From: Veillonella nakazawae
Lineage (GTDB): Bacteria; Bacillota; Negativicutes; Veillonellales; Veillonellaceae
Assembly (NCBI RefSeq): GCF_013393365.1
Contig: NZ_AP022321.1
Coordinates: forward strand, 1,626,501 to 1,690,500
DNA: 64,000 bases
Direction: 5' to 3'
A program made the translations under genes and the position numbers. The notes below the pieces were generated by a model, which saw nothing but the letters and a program-made list of their open reading frames with translations, made no database searches and was not told the origin of the DNA. Shown piece by piece: positions 42,235-53,190 of the stretch (position 1 is its first letter; every line of letters starts with the position of its first letter).

Positions 42235-42732
42235 TCACAACCCTATCGTTTTACTATCAAGTTGACGAATAGCGTCTTCGATCAATTTTGTATTAGTTTC
42301 GCTGTTCATATCTTTAGCAACAACTTTACCAGCCATAGCTACAGACAAAGAAACAACTTCATTGCGTAAACTATTCATAGCACGATCACGTTCGATTGCA
42401 ATATCTTGGCGAGCACGATTTTTTTCTTGTTCAATTTGTTCGCGTGCTGTCGCTAATTGTTCGCGTGTTGTATTTTCTGCTTCTTGAACTGCTTTTTCAA
42501 CAATTTGTTGTGCTTCTTGACGTGCTTTAGCAATTTGAGCAGCATAATCAGCTTTAAAGCCCTCTGCCTCTACGCGAGCTTTTTCTGCAGCTTCTAAGTC
42601 TTTAGCAATACGTTCTTTACGTTCTGTCATCATAGCCAATAATGGTTTATATGCAAAACGAGCTAATAGCCAAACTAATATAAAAAAGTTCAACATTTGA
42701 GCAAGAATCGTTCCAAGGCTTAAGTCAACCAA
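42235..42732 (-). CDS. atpF: ATP synthase Fo subunit b
   Basis: Peripheral-stalk subunit: one N-terminal membrane helix (about 8-26) then a long Ala/Glu/Arg-rich coiled coil, 165 residues. Translation starts at TTG 42732 (read as Met), which has GAGGAGG seven bases upstream. It lies between atpE and atpH. Confidence 0.95.
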   Translation of the reverse strand: MVDLSLGTILAQMLNFFILVWLLARFAYKPLLAMMTERKERIAKDLEAAEKARVEAEGFKADYAAQIAKARQEAQQIVEKAVQEAENTTREQLATAREQIEQEKNRARQDIAIERDRAMNSLRNEVVSLSVAMAGKVVAKDMNSETNTKLIEDAIRQLDSKTIGL

Positions 42733-42750
42733 GGTTATTCCTCCTCGTTA

Positions 42751-43697
<947 letters not shown>

Positions 43698-43748
43698 AAT
43701 AAAAAACTAATATACTTACAATAAATATAAATATAATATATATGTATC

Positions 43749-43777
43749 ATCATACATCGTTATAGATATATAATCAA
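43749..43777 (-). promoter_or_regulatory. Internal promoter before atpB
   Basis: On the minus strand TTGATT (43772-43777), a 17-base spacer and TATGAT (43749-43754), about 50 bases before the atpB start. It could transcribe atpBEFHAGDC independently of atpI and the upstream sugar genes. Confidence 0.65.
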
Positions 43778-43867
43778 CACTTGAAAGGTAAACAATTCTA
43801 ATTTCTCATGAATGTATTGTGTATAATGCATTATTGGAATGTATCTATAATTTAACACATCATAAGC

Positions 43868-44236
43868 TTAGAAATGTCGACTAAGCCACCAGTAAACAAC
43901 ATATAATGCGGGCTGAATAAGTGCGACACCAACAAACATGCTAATAGCCTCTATGCCGGGAATCTTTAATCCTAAGACTACTAATGAGCCTACTAACATA
44001 AGGCGCCAAATCATCTGTCTACGAGCTTTACGAACGGCTTTGTAAGGATCCCCTGATACAATGGATTGACCATGCAAAGCTAAACTTAGCAAGTAGAGTA
44101 CCATTATAAAAATCCCCCAAAACCATCCCCATAGATACTGTTCTAGGCCACATAAAACTTGTATTATACCGCCTAAAAAGGCAATAAAAAAACAAGTTAG
44201 TAGCACACGCACTATGAATTTAATATATTGATTCAT
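43868..44236 (-). CDS. atpI: ATP synthase protein I (AtpI-like)
   Basis: A 122-residue protein with four predicted membrane helices (about 7-28, 33-52, 74-93, 98-117) and a basic loop DPYKAVRKARRQMIWR. Its place directly before atpB fits AtpI, which assists c-ring assembly. Sequence similarity in this family is low, so the call rests partly on context. GAGG precedes the ATG. Confidence 0.75.
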   Translation of the reverse strand: MNQYIKFIVRVLLTCFFIAFLGGIIQVLCGLEQYLWGWFWGIFIMVLYLLSLALHGQSIVSGDPYKAVRKARRQMIWRLMLVGSLVVLGLKIPGIEAISMFVGVALIQPALYVVYWWLSRHF

Positions 44237-44246
44237 ATATACCTCA

Positions 44247-44441
44247 CTACTTAACTTGTTTATATAACATATAAAAACCTGTTATAGCTCCAATAAGACC
44301 AAATACAATCATACATAACGGTTCAGTTCTAAACCAACCATCCAGTGTATATCCAATCCAAATGAAACCACCTATACAGAAAACGAGTGTGAGCCCCGCC
44401 GATGTTGCCATGGCGAGGGCTTTCACAAGGTCCTTATCCAT
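44247..44441 (-). CDS. AtpZ/AtpI-related small membrane protein
   Basis: A 64-residue protein with two membrane helices joined by a short loop (YTLDGWFRTEPLCMIVFGLIG). Gly-rich two-helix proteins of this kind (AtpZ, PF09527 type) stand first in many F-ATPase operons and have been linked to cation transport. Start at 44441, one base after the wecB stop; a TTG at 44453 would overlap wecB. Confidence 0.7.
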   Translation of the reverse strand: MDKDLVKALAMATSAGLTLVFCIGGFIWIGYTLDGWFRTEPLCMIVFGLIGAITGFYMLYKQVK

Positions 44442-44442
44442 A

Positions 44443-45585
44443 TTATTTACCAAACCGTTCAGGACGATTAGGATCGCCTAAGAACTCATGGCGCAACGCT
44501 TGAATAATGCGTTCAGATGCTTTGCCGTCACCATAAGGGTTAACGGAATTCGACATCAATTTATAAGCTGCTGCATTGCTCAACAATTCATGAGCCGCTG
44601 CGTGTACTGCATCTTTATCAGTACCTACTAGGCGAACCGTACCAGCTTCAACAGCTTCAGGGCGTTCTGTGGTATCCCGCAATACGAGAACCGGTTTACC
44701 AAGGGCTGGTGCTTCCTCTTGAATCCCACCAGAGTCAGTAAGAATCAAATAAGATTTAGCCATTAAGTTCGCAAATGGTTCATAATCAAGCGGATCAATT
44801 AAGGTAACACGTTCTACAGAACCAAGTTCCTCTTGTACAACTTGGCGAACCTTAGGATTCTTATGTACAGGGAAGACCACTTGAATATCTTCAAATTCAT
44901 TAATTAAATCGCGAATAGCTTGGTACACGTGGCGCATAGGTTCACCCAAGTTTTCACGTCGATGTGTAGTAACAAGAACTGTACGTTTTTCAGGATCCAA
45001 TGCATTGATAGCAGCATCATCAAAAACATAATTATCTTGCACTGTTGTATCAAGGGCATCGATAACAGTATTACCTGTTACATATAGATGATCTGTATTG
45101 ATATTTTCTTTCTTAAGATTGCTTTCAGAACTAGCTGTTGGTGCAAAATGATAGGTTGCAATAGAGCCAGTCAATTTACGATTCATTTCCTCTGGGAACG
45201 GAGAATAAATATCTCCAGTACGAAGACCTGCCTCTACGTGACCTACAGGAATTTCTTGATAGAAGGACGCCAAAGCACCTGCAAAGGTTGTTGTTGTATC
45301 ACCATGTACAAGAACTACATCAGGTTTAGCTTCTTCTAATACATCTTTAAGGCCCATCAATGCACGATTTGTTACATCGTACAATGTTTGGCCTTGGCTC
45401 ATAATATTTAAGTCGTAATCAGGGGTAATATTGAACAAGTTTAGTACTTGATCGAGCATATCGCGATGTTGTGCCGTAACGGTTACAATCGGCTCCATAT
45501 CTGGTGCTGCTTCTAGTGCTTTTACAAGAGGAGCCATCTTGATAGCTTCAGGTCTTGTACCAAAGATTGTCATAACTTTTAACAT
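44443..45585 (-). CDS. wecB: UDP-N-acetylglucosamine 2-epimerase (non-hydrolysing)
   Basis: Converts UDP-GlcNAc to UDP-ManNAc for surface polysaccharides. It has 380 residues from the ATG at 45585 (MLKVMTIFGTRPEAIKMAPLV), with GGAGG upstream; the longer reading frame has no RBS. Family motifs visible are VHGDTTTT, HVEAGLRTGD, HRRENLGEP and LTDSGGIQEEAPALGKPVLVLR. It sits between a WecA/TagO homologue and the ATP synthase genes. Confidence 0.94.
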   Translation of the reverse strand: MLKVMTIFGTRPEAIKMAPLVKALEAAPDMEPIVTVTAQHRDMLDQVLNLFNITPDYDLNIMSQGQTLYDVTNRALMGLKDVLEEAKPDVVLVHGDTTTTFAGALASFYQEIPVGHVEAGLRTGDIYSPFPEEMNRKLTGSIATYHFAPTASSESNLKKENINTDHLYVTGNTVIDALDTTVQDNYVFDDAAINALDPEKRTVLVTTHRRENLGEPMRHVYQAIRDLINEFEDIQVVFPVHKNPKVRQVVQEELGSVERVTLIDPLDYEPFANLMAKSYLILTDSGGIQEEAPALGKPVLVLRDTTERPEAVEAGTVRLVGTDKDAVHAAAHELLSNAAAYKLMSNSVNPYGDGKASERIIQALRHEFLGDPNRPERFGK

Positions 45586-45610
45586 AGTTGCCTCCAACAT
45601 AGTAGGATAG

Positions 45611-45636
45611 AAAAAATGGGGCGCCGTGCGCCCCAC
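45611..45636 (-). terminator. Terminator between wecA/tagO and wecB
   Basis: GGGGCGC-ACG-GCGCCCC on the minus strand, followed by ATTTTTTC, only about 25 bases upstream of the wecB start. It may be partial, or wecB may rely on read-through. Confidence 0.75.
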
Positions 45637-45642
45637 ATATGG

Positions 45643-46794
45643 TTATTTCTTATGGGAATCCTCGGATTCCTCTAAAGCTTTTGCCAATTCTTCACGATCA
45701 AAGGAAATAGTTTCATCTGAATCGCTGCGTTCAATTGTAGGACGTGGTAGTGGATGACCTGCCGCATCACTGTGAGTAATAACACCAAGGCGACGAGCCA
45801 CATAAATACTACCTAAGAAGATAACGAGTACTAATGCGATACCAATCCAAGCATTGACCTCTGCTACGATGACGGATACGCCACCAAAGAGAGCTGTTAC
45901 GGCATACATCATTAGCACCGCTTGCTTTTGAGATAAGCCTTGTGCTAACAAACGATGATGCACATGGCCTTTATCAGGCTTGAAAATCGGACGACCGCTG
46001 ATTTTACGGCGTACGATAGCAAATAATGTATCGAGAATTGGTAAGCCAAGTACGATTGCAGGAACTACCAATGCAATAGTAGCTGCCGTTTTAACAGCAC
46101 CCATTACAGAAATAGCTGCTAAAGTATAACCGAGGAGCATAGAACCCGTATCACCCATGAAAATTTTCGCTGGGTTAAAGTTATACCGCAAGAACCCTAC
46201 TGTTGCACCTGCCAGTGCAAGAGATATACATGCTAAGTCAGTTTGGCCAAGTTGTAATGTCATAGCGCAAACAGCAATACAAGCAATGAAGGAAATCCCT
46301 GCTGCCAAGCCATCAAGGCCATCGATAAGATTTACGATATTCGTAAATCCTACGATCCAGAAAATAGTCAATGGAGCAGCCCAATATTTAAGGTACACTA
46401 CACCACCCCAAGGAAGGTTGATAAAGTCCACCCGAATATCATAAGCCACCAAAATTGCAGCTGCTATGATTTGGCCCATTAACTTAGTCTTTGGCTCAAT
46501 CTGTTTAATATCATCCCAAATGCCAACGAGCACAAGAATAACTGTACCAAGTACAAAGCCAAATAGTTTATGGTCATGTGGGATAGATCCATTAAAGAGG
46601 ACCGACCCGACATAACCGAGAAAGATTGCTAACCCACCAAGTCGTGGAATAGCACCATGATGTACCTTGCGGGCATCAGGTTTATCTATTGCCCCAACAG
46701 CAACGGCAAAGCGTTTCACCAAAGGGGTAAGTGCAAAGGTTATGACGAGCGCCAGAGCAAAGGCCCATACATAATCGAGCACATAATCACTCAT
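45643..46794 (-). CDS. Undecaprenyl-phosphate GlcNAc-1-phosphate transferase (WecA/TagO family)
   Basis: Integral membrane enzyme that starts a surface polysaccharide on undecaprenyl phosphate. It has 383 residues and about 10-11 helices. Motifs: RKVHHGAIPRLGG (about 42-54), GIWDDIKQ (about 91-98), NIVNLIDGLDGLAAGI (about 152-167), FMGDTGSMLLGY and the cytoplasmic HVHHRLL. These mark the WecA/TagO branch rather than MraY. A charged C-terminal tail follows. GGAGG precedes the ATG. Confidence 0.92.
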   Translation of the reverse strand: MSDYVLDYVWAFALALVITFALTPLVKRFAVAVGAIDKPDARKVHHGAIPRLGGLAIFLGYVGSVLFNGSIPHDHKLFGFVLGTVILVLVGIWDDIKQIEPKTKLMGQIIAAAILVAYDIRVDFINLPWGGVVYLKYWAAPLTIFWIVGFTNIVNLIDGLDGLAAGISFIACIAVCAMTLQLGQTDLACISLALAGATVGFLRYNFNPAKIFMGDTGSMLLGYTLAAISVMGAVKTAATIALVVPAIVLGLPILDTLFAIVRRKISGRPIFKPDKGHVHHRLLAQGLSQKQAVLMMYAVTALFGGVSVIVAEVNAWIGIALVLVIFLGSIYVARRLGVITHSDAAGHPLPRPTIERSDSDETISFDREELAKALEESEDSHKK

Positions 46795-46826
46795 AAGACA
46801 CCTCCAACAACTGGGTTAAAACAATA

Positions 46827-48185
46827 TTAGTTCGTTAAGCTACGAATAGGTGCAGGAATACGACCACCACGGGCGATGAACTCAGCTGCACTATATGGAC
46901 TCACTTCAATAATTGGAGCGTAACCTAAAAGGCCACCAAATTCAACAACCTCACCTACGGTTTTGCCAGGTACAGGAATTACACGAACCGCAGTTGTCTT
47001 ATTATTAATCATACCAATAGCAGATTCATCAGCAATAATTGCAGAAATTGTATCCGCTGTTGTGTCTCCAGGAATAGCAATCATGTCAAGGCCAACAGAA
47101 CATACGCATGTCATAGCCTCTAATTTATCGAGGGATAAACTGCCACAAGATACGGCATCAATCATACCAGCATCTTCAGACACTGGAATAAATGCACCAC
47201 TGAGGCCGCCTACGTGAGAGGATGCCATAAGACCACCTTTTTTCACCGCATCATTAAGTAATGCAAGTGCCGCAGTCGTACCATGACAACCACAAGATGA
47301 TAAGCCCATTTCTTCAAGAACGTGAGCAACAGAATCGCCTACCGCTGGTGTTGGCGCCAAGGACAAATCGATAATGCCGAATGGTTTACCAAGACGACGA
47401 GATGCCTCTTGTGCTACTAATTGGCCTACACGAGTAATTTTGAAAGCAGTACGTTTAATCGTTTCTGCTACAACGTCAAAGGACTGACCACGCACAGACT
47501 CAAGTGCGTGTTTTACAACGCCTGGACCAGATACGCCTACAGAAATAGCACTATCACCTTCAGTGACCCCAAAGAAAGCACCTGCCATGAATGGATTATC
47601 CTCTACAGGATTACAGAAAATAACGAGCTTAGCACAGCCAAGAGCATCATTATCCTTTGTAAGTTCTGCCGTTTTCTTAACGATAATCCCCATGTCGCGA
47701 ACTGCGTCCATGTTGATACCAGTTTTAGTAGAACCAACACCTACAGAGCTACATACGATATCTGTAGTTGCCAATGCTTCTGGGATAGAATCAATCAAAA
47801 TGCGATCAGCTCGTGTAGCACCTTTTGTTACAAGAGCGGAGTAACCACCGATAAAGTTAACACCTACTGTTTTAGCAGCACGGTCCATCGCTTCTGCAAT
47901 TGGTACATAGGATGTTAAATCACTACCACCTGCAACAAGAGAGATAGGCGTTACAGAGATGCGTTTATTAATGATAGGAATACCAAACTCGCGCTCAATA
48001 TCCTCACCAGTGGACACAAGATGTTCAGCTTCTTTTGTAATGCGATCATAAATGCGATCACATAGTTCTTTACCAGAACTAGATGCGCATTCTAGCAAGC
48101 TAATGCCCATCGTAATAGTACGAACATCAAGCTTGTTGTCATGAATCATCTGATTCGTTTCTAAAATATTGTCGATAGATAACAT
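46827..48185 (-). CDS. PFL family protein, UPF0210 (DUF711)
   Basis: A 452-residue protein of the conserved UPF0210 family, structurally related to glycyl-radical/PFL-like folds; its function is not established. Recognisable segments: [14 protein letters not shown] near the start, [27 protein letters not shown] and the Cys-rich [31 protein letters not shown] precedes the ATG. It is paired with a small ACT-domain gene, eight bases upstream, the usual arrangement. Confidence 0.9.
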   Translation of the reverse strand: MLSIDNILETNQMIHDNKLDVRTITMGISLLECASSSGKELCDRIYDRITKEAEHLVSTGEDIEREFGIPIINKRISVTPISLVAGGSDLTSYVPIAEAMDRAAKTVGVNFIGGYSALVTKGATRADRILIDSIPEALATTDIVCSSVGVGSTKTGINMDAVRDMGIIVKKTAELTKDNDALGCAKLVIFCNPVEDNPFMAGAFFGVTEGDSAISVGVSGPGVVKHALESVRGQSFDVVAETIKRTAFKITRVGQLVAQEASRRLGKPFGIIDLSLAPTPAVGDSVAHVLEEMGLSSCGCHGTTAALALLNDAVKKGGLMASSHVGGLSGAFIPVSEDAGMIDAVSCGSLSLDKLEAMTCVCSVGLDMIAIPGDTTADTISAIIADESAIGMINNKTTAVRVIPVPGKTVGEVVEFGGLLGYAPIIEVSPYSAAEFIARGGRIPAPIRSLTN

Positions 48186-48193
48186 AGTGCCTC

Positions 48194-48469
48194 CTATCCT
48201 ACACGATGCATGCTTAAGAAAATATCAGCATGTTGTGCACGGATTTCAACACCAAGTTCTTTACCAAGTGTAGTTAAAGCCTCTTGAATGGAGGTCAAAT
48301 CTTTTATATCTTCAGACTTTGTTTCACACATCATAATCATATTGAAAACGCCGTCAAGAATGGTTTGATTAATAGACATAATATTTACACCGTGATTAGC
48401 AAGTACTGTACTAACCCCAGCAATGATACCAACGCGGTCAACGCCGACAACGGTAACAACTAATTTCAT
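48194..48469 (-). CDS. ACT domain protein, UPF0237 family
   Basis: A 91-residue stand-alone ACT domain ([38 protein letters not shown]) expected to bind a small ligand such as an amino acid. It precedes the UPF0210 gene in a two-gene unit and is presumed to regulate it. The ATG at 48469 has AAGGTGAT upstream. Confidence 0.9.
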   Translation of the reverse strand: MKLVVTVVGVDRVGIIAGVSTVLANHGVNIMSINQTILDGVFNMIMMCETKSEDIKDLTSIQEALTTLGKELGVEIRAQHADIFLSMHRVG

Positions 48470-48603
48470 AACATCACCTTTTCTGAGCACTACAAACTAT
48501 TTAACCCCCATAGGGTATTCAATAAACTATATTAATATATTATATCATATTTATTACTTTTCTACGGTGAAATCTTCATGAGTTTTCACCCGAAGACGGT
48601 ATT

Positions 48604-50241
48604 TTATACTTCGTCGGATAATGCAGCCGTTACAATAGCCTCTCCTGCTGTCAATAACGCAACTAAACCTTTATCCCCTTTATAGCTTTCACCATAGATT
48701 TTATACAAATCTTCTGTGCCAGACGGACGCGCTACAAACCAACCTGTTTCCGTTTCTACACGAACACCATCGATTGGCATATCCTTATACAAGGAAGTAG
48801 TACGTATATTAGTAATAGGATTTCCGTCTACCTCAGTAGCGGTAATGGAGCTTGCATTCAACTGCTTCAACTTAGCCTTTGCCGCCTTTGTGCACGCCGC
48901 ATCAATACGACCAAAGCGAGGATCTCCACAACCTTCAACAATATTGTTATACAATCTATCAACAGTGGCTCCCATTACGGCATATATTTCCATCGCCAAT
49001 AAAGCCATTACCATGCCGTCTTTATCAGTAGTCCATACGGTGCCATCCTTTTTGAGGAACGATGCACCAGCAGATTCTTCCCCACCGATACCAATCTCAC
49101 CATCAAATAATAAGGAGCTAAAATATTTAAAACCTACTGGAACCTCATAAACAGGCACCTCTTTAAGGGCTGCCCATTTATCAATCATCGTAGTACAAAC
49201 AACTGTTTTCCCTACCCCTTTATCAGTCCAACCACGGGTCGTAAACAAATAATCTGCAGCAACCGTAAGGAACGCATTTGGAGAAGCAAGACCCTCTGCA
49301 GTAACGATACCATAGCGATCATAATCAGGATCATTGCCAACAGCGAGATCATAATTGCCAATTTGTTTAATTACATCCGCCATCGCATATTCAGAGGAAC
49401 AATCCATACGCACCTTACCATCATGGTCATAAGTCATAAAGCTAAAGGTTGGATCGTACTCATCATTTATGATATCCATATTGAGATTATATCGTTCTTT
49501 AATGGCCCGCCAATAACCGAGACCACTACCACCTAATGCATTGACAAGAACCTTAGGCTTAGCACTTTGAAGAGCCTCCATATTAATGATAGAAGATAAC
49601 TCTTCCACATATAACCCCTTGTAGTCATACGGAACTTGTTGATCTGGTTCAATATTATCAACACTAATGCGTTTGAGCCCTTCTAATTCACAATAAGCAC
49701 GAACGTACTCATTGGCGCGAGTTTCAATCCATTTCGTTATTAACGTATCTGCAGGGCCACCATTGGTAGCATTATACTTAATACCCCCATTATCTGGCGG
49801 GTTATGAGATGGTGTAATAACAATACCATCCGCCTTATCAAAATGACTTTCATTATACCGAATGATAGCACGAGACACTGACGGTGTAGGCACAAAGTCC
49901 ATATCCGCATCAACCATTGCAACCACGCCATTACCGGCAAGGACCTCAAGCACTGTTACTAATGCAGGCTGAGATAAAGCATGTGTATCTTGGCCCACAA
50001 AAATAGGACCTGTCGCACCAAATTGTCCACGACCATCACAGATAGCCTGCGTAATAGCTGCTACATGTAAATCTGTAAAGGTACCATTCAACGAGGTACC
50101 ACGATGACCAGATGTACCAAAGGATACGAGTTGTGTCGGATCCGTTACATCCGGTGCATTATCAAAATATGCATCCACCAATGTTTGCACATCAATAATA
50201 TCTTGTTCTTGTACAGGCATACCTGCTAATTTATGAGCCAT
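48604..50241 (-). CDS. pgm: Alpha-D-glucose phosphate-specific phosphoglucomutase
   Basis: Interconverts glucose-1-phosphate and glucose-6-phosphate. It has 545 residues, as in the E. coli Pgm type. The phosphoserine loop is in TPSHNPPDNGGIKYN (about 143-157), the metal loop in DPDYDRYG (about 305-312), the sugar-binding loop in GGEESAGASF and the phosphate-binding RPSGTEDLYKIY near the C-terminus. AGGAGG precedes the ATG. Monocistronic by appearance. Confidence 0.95.
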   Translation of the reverse strand: MAHKLAGMPVQEQDIIDVQTLVDAYFDNAPDVTDPTQLVSFGTSGHRGTSLNGTFTDLHVAAITQAICDGRGQFGATGPIFVGQDTHALSQPALVTVLEVLAGNGVVAMVDADMDFVPTPSVSRAIIRYNESHFDKADGIVITPSHNPPDNGGIKYNATNGGPADTLITKWIETRANEYVRAYCELEGLKRISVDNIEPDQQVPYDYKGLYVEELSSIINMEALQSAKPKVLVNALGGSGLGYWRAIKERYNLNMDIINDEYDPTFSFMTYDHDGKVRMDCSSEYAMADVIKQIGNYDLAVGNDPDYDRYGIVTAEGLASPNAFLTVAADYLFTTRGWTDKGVGKTVVCTTMIDKWAALKEVPVYEVPVGFKYFSSLLFDGEIGIGGEESAGASFLKKDGTVWTTDKDGMVMALLAMEIYAVMGATVDRLYNNIVEGCGDPRFGRIDAACTKAAKAKLKQLNASSITATEVDGNPITNIRTTSLYKDMPIDGVRVETETGWFVARPSGTEDLYKIYGESYKGDKGLVALLTAGEAIVTAALSDEV

Positions 50242-50324
50242 AGGAACCTCCTAATCTCAACTGTATATATCATTCATAAAATATTATATTTACACATGAT
50301 TAAGATGAGATGACAAATACTTAC

Positions 50325-51254
50325 TTATTGATTGTGTACAATCTCTGTATTGTCCTCTTGTGTAGTACTCTTATCTTTCAACTGTTCACATACTTCAGTC
50401 GGTATAATAGGCTGCGTAAAGCCTTGACCAATAACCTCTTGCGCATCGGTTATCAAGATAAATACATTAGGATCGGCCTCTTGAATAACCTCTTTTAATT
50501 TATTTACTTGCAAGAGATTAACGGCTACCATAACGATTTGCTTCGGCGTCCGTGTATAGGCACCCACACCATTAATAATAGTGGCTCCACGACCAACCTT
50601 TTTGATGATGCATTCGCAGACATCATCGGTACGATAGGTAATGATGAAAGCTACCTTTCGTTGATTAAACCCGATAACTACCTTATTCGTAATGATGGTA
50701 TACACATAAACACTAATAAGTGTGACCGCTACGGCTTCAAGGCCAACAACACCAATTGCGGCAACAAGGATGGCACAGTTTATGGCACTATTAATGGACC
50801 CCATTTGAAGTCCATAATATTTGCGTACAATGAGTGCAATAGGATCAAGCCCACCTGTGTTACCGCCTACACGGTATACAATGCCAAGACCTACACCAGT
50901 AGTAATACCAGCCATCATGGAACTCAATAAAGGATCCTTAATAATCATGTCATATTGCAAGAAGTTAAATAAATCAACCATCCAAGACAGCATCAATGTG
51001 CCATACAAGGTTTTGATAACAACACGGGTGCCTAGCCACTTCCAAGCAGCCCAGAATATAGGAATATTTAAAATCATATTCCAAGAACCAACGGATAAGC
51101 CTGTTAAATAATACAAAATCAAGCCTACCCCACTAATACCAGTACTCACCAATTTGTGTGGCAATACAAAGGCATCAAGGCCGGCACCAAATATGGCACA
51201 TCCAAGAATGACCATAAGGCTTTCATAGATAACACTTTTATACTTAGCGAACAT
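50325..51254 (-). CDS. YitT family membrane protein with DUF2179 domain
   Basis: A 309-residue protein: about five to six membrane helices (residues about 8-205, including GAGLDAFVLPHKLVSTGISG and GGNTGGLDPIAL) then a soluble DUF2179 domain (about 210-290). Widespread in Firmicutes; transport has been suspected but not shown. The start is 51254, with GGAGG upstream. Confidence 0.88.
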   Translation of the reverse strand: MFAKYKSVIYESLMVILGCAIFGAGLDAFVLPHKLVSTGISGVGLILYYLTGLSVGSWNMILNIPIFWAAWKWLGTRVVIKTLYGTLMLSWMVDLFNFLQYDMIIKDPLLSSMMAGITTGVGLGIVYRVGGNTGGLDPIALIVRKYYGLQMGSINSAINCAILVAAIGVVGLEAVAVTLISVYVYTIITNKVVIGFNQRKVAFIITYRTDDVCECIIKKVGRGATIINGVGAYTRTPKQIVMVAVNLLQVNKLKEVIQEADPNVFILITDAQEVIGQGFTQPIIPTEVCEQLKDKSTTQEDNTEIVHNQ

Positions 51255-51459
51255 AGCTTCCTCCAAATTGCCATTTCACTATAAATATTCTATAATGAAC
51301 TAACTAAAACATACGCTATTTACAATACATTTAGTAATAAAACAATATGCGTATACAAATTCATCATAAACCACTTAATGGTTATTTTCAATCACTTTAT
51401 AAGAGTATAAAATAAACATATAAATTGCATATATTCTGTATGTTACAAACGAGGCTATC

Positions 51460-52356
51460 ATGAGTAAAAGTTTTGAGCAACTCGGTTGCAGTAAAATCAA
51501 TATTGGCCTTGCCATTACGGGCAAGCGTGAAGACGGATATCACGATATCGACTCTATCTTCCAATCCATTCGCCTTAGCGACTCCATTTATTTTGCGAAG
51601 CATCATTCCGTAGTTTTCTCTGGTGGCGCTCCAGAATTACCTGAGTATATGCAAAAATTAGTTACTTATGGTGAAGAAAATCTTGCCCTCAAAGCATTAC
51701 GGGCAATACAAGCTTATACCGGTTGCAAAGCGGGAGCTGCCATTCACCTATTAAAACGGGTACCTATTCAAGCCGGTCTTGGCGGTGGTAGTGCTGATGC
51801 GGCTGCTATGTTAGTAGGTCTCAATCGATTCTGGGACTTACGACTCACCCAAGAGGAACTTTTACAAATCGGTGCTACTCTTGGATCCGATGTGCCATTC
51901 CTATTGCAAGGTGGTACAGCACGTGGCACGGGGCGTGGTGAAATATTAACGTACGGAAAATCTCCAGATCCACACTGGTTATTACTAGTAAAGCCAAAGG
52001 TTTCTGTATCAACTGCAGCTGCTTATGGTCGCTTCACGAATAAGTCCGTAGCAACAAAACAAACCATCGATACAGTCCAACAACACCTAGAAAATAATGA
52101 CTTAAAATCAGCATTCCTTACTAGTGCTAATACATTTGAAGAACTACTCTTCCCTGACCATGAAGAACTTGTCATTTGTAAAGAATTCTTCACTAGTCGT
52201 GGATATCCAACGATTATGACCGGTAGTGGTCCTACAATGGTGGTATTGCTGGATAAACCAATGGAAGCATTACAACTGCAAGAAGAGATCAAAGCGGCAG
52301 GCCATGATTGGCTATCGCTCATTACAAAAACATGTACACAGGAGGACTTACCATGA
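51460..52356 (+). CDS. ispE: 4-diphosphocytidyl-2-C-methyl-D-erythritol kinase
   Basis: GHMP kinase of the MEP isoprenoid pathway, phosphorylating CDP-ME. It has 298 residues with KINIGLAITGKREDGYHDIDSIFQSI at the N-terminus, the GHMP loop PIQAGLGGGSADAAA (about 107-121) and MTGSGPTMVVL near the C-terminus. GAGG precedes the ATG. It overlaps the next gene by four bases (ATGA). Confidence 0.95.
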   Translation: MSKSFEQLGCSKINIGLAITGKREDGYHDIDSIFQSIRLSDSIYFAKHHSVVFSGGAPELPEYMQKLVTYGEENLALKALRAIQAYTGCKAGAAIHLLKRVPIQAGLGGGSADAAAMLVGLNRFWDLRLTQEELLQIGATLGSDVPFLLQGGTARGTGRGEILTYGKSPDPHWLLLVKPKVSVSTAAAYGRFTNKSVATKQTIDTVQQHLENNDLKSAFLTSANTFEELLFPDHEELVICKEFFTSRGYPTIMTGSGPTMVVLLDKPMEALQLQEEIKAAGHDWLSLITKTCTQEDLP

Positions 52357-53045
52357 CAAAACGGTTACAACCAATACGCTTAGATGCGTATAAACCTCTA
52401 CGCGAAGTCGTAAGTGAAACATTACGTCAAGCCATTCAAGACGGCGTGTTAAAACCGGGCGAACGCCTTATGGAAATTCCTCTAGCTGAAGAACTCGGTG
52501 TGAGCCGTACACCAATTCGCGAAGCCATTCGTAAGCTTGAGCTCGAAGGTTTTGTTGTCATGGTTCCTCGCCGTGGTACATATGTAGCCAATATATCGTT
52601 AAAGGATATTACTCAAGTATTCGAAATTCGATCTGCTCTGGAAGAGCTCGCAGCAGGCCTTGCTGCCGAACGCATAACCGAAGAGGAAATCGAAACACTA
52701 GAACGAATGCTCGTAGCGATCGGCGACCATATGGAGAATAAAGATATGGAGTCCGTCGTAACAGCAGACGTAGAATTCCATGAAGTACTATATCGTGCAT
52801 CTCGTAACGAACGTTTAGCAGATATCGTACACAACTTGCGGGAGCAAACCTATCGATTCCGTAGCTTCTCTATGAATCAACCGGGCCGACTAAGAAAGAC
52901 ATGGGAAGAGCACCGTCAATTGGTGGAGGCCATTGCTTCACATAATGCTACTCAAGCTCGTAAGTTGGCAAGAATTCACATGGAACATTCCGAACAAACC
53001 TTATTACAAGGCATGGAGGAATCACCGGAATTCACTAAAGCTTAA
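52353..53045 (+). CDS. GntR/FadR family transcription regulator
   Basis: A 230-residue regulator with an N-terminal winged HTH (about 15-75, LMEIPLAEELGVSRTPIREAIRKLELEGFV) and a C-terminal FCD ligand domain (about 85-215). Metal/ligand residues are plausible in EFHEVLYRAS and HMEHSEQ. The start at 52353 has AGGAGG seven bases upstream and overlaps the ispE stop. In several Firmicutes a GntR gene next to ispE is common; its target is unknown. Confidence 0.92.
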   Translation: MTKRLQPIRLDAYKPLREVVSETLRQAIQDGVLKPGERLMEIPLAEELGVSRTPIREAIRKLELEGFVVMVPRRGTYVANISLKDITQVFEIRSALEELAAGLAAERITEEEIETLERMLVAIGDHMENKDMESVVTADVEFHEVLYRASRNERLADIVHNLREQTYRFRSFSMNQPGRLRKTWEEHRQLVEAIASHNATQARKLARIHMEHSEQTLLQGMEESPEFTKA

Positions 53046-53084
53046 AGAAACATCTTAGTTGCTATACAATAATAAACTATTAAT

Positions 53085-53115
53085 AAAATCCTTCACTCTT
53101 GTGAGGGATTTTGTT
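53085..53115 (+). terminator. Terminator after ispE-gntR
   Basis: AAAATCC-TTCAC-TCTT-GTGAGGGATTTT followed by GTTTT. Confidence 0.82.
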
Positions 53116-53190
53116 TTACATAGTCTATAGAAATTGATACAATATTATTAATAATTATAAGAATTCTTTTTATGAGAAAGGAGCGTTTTT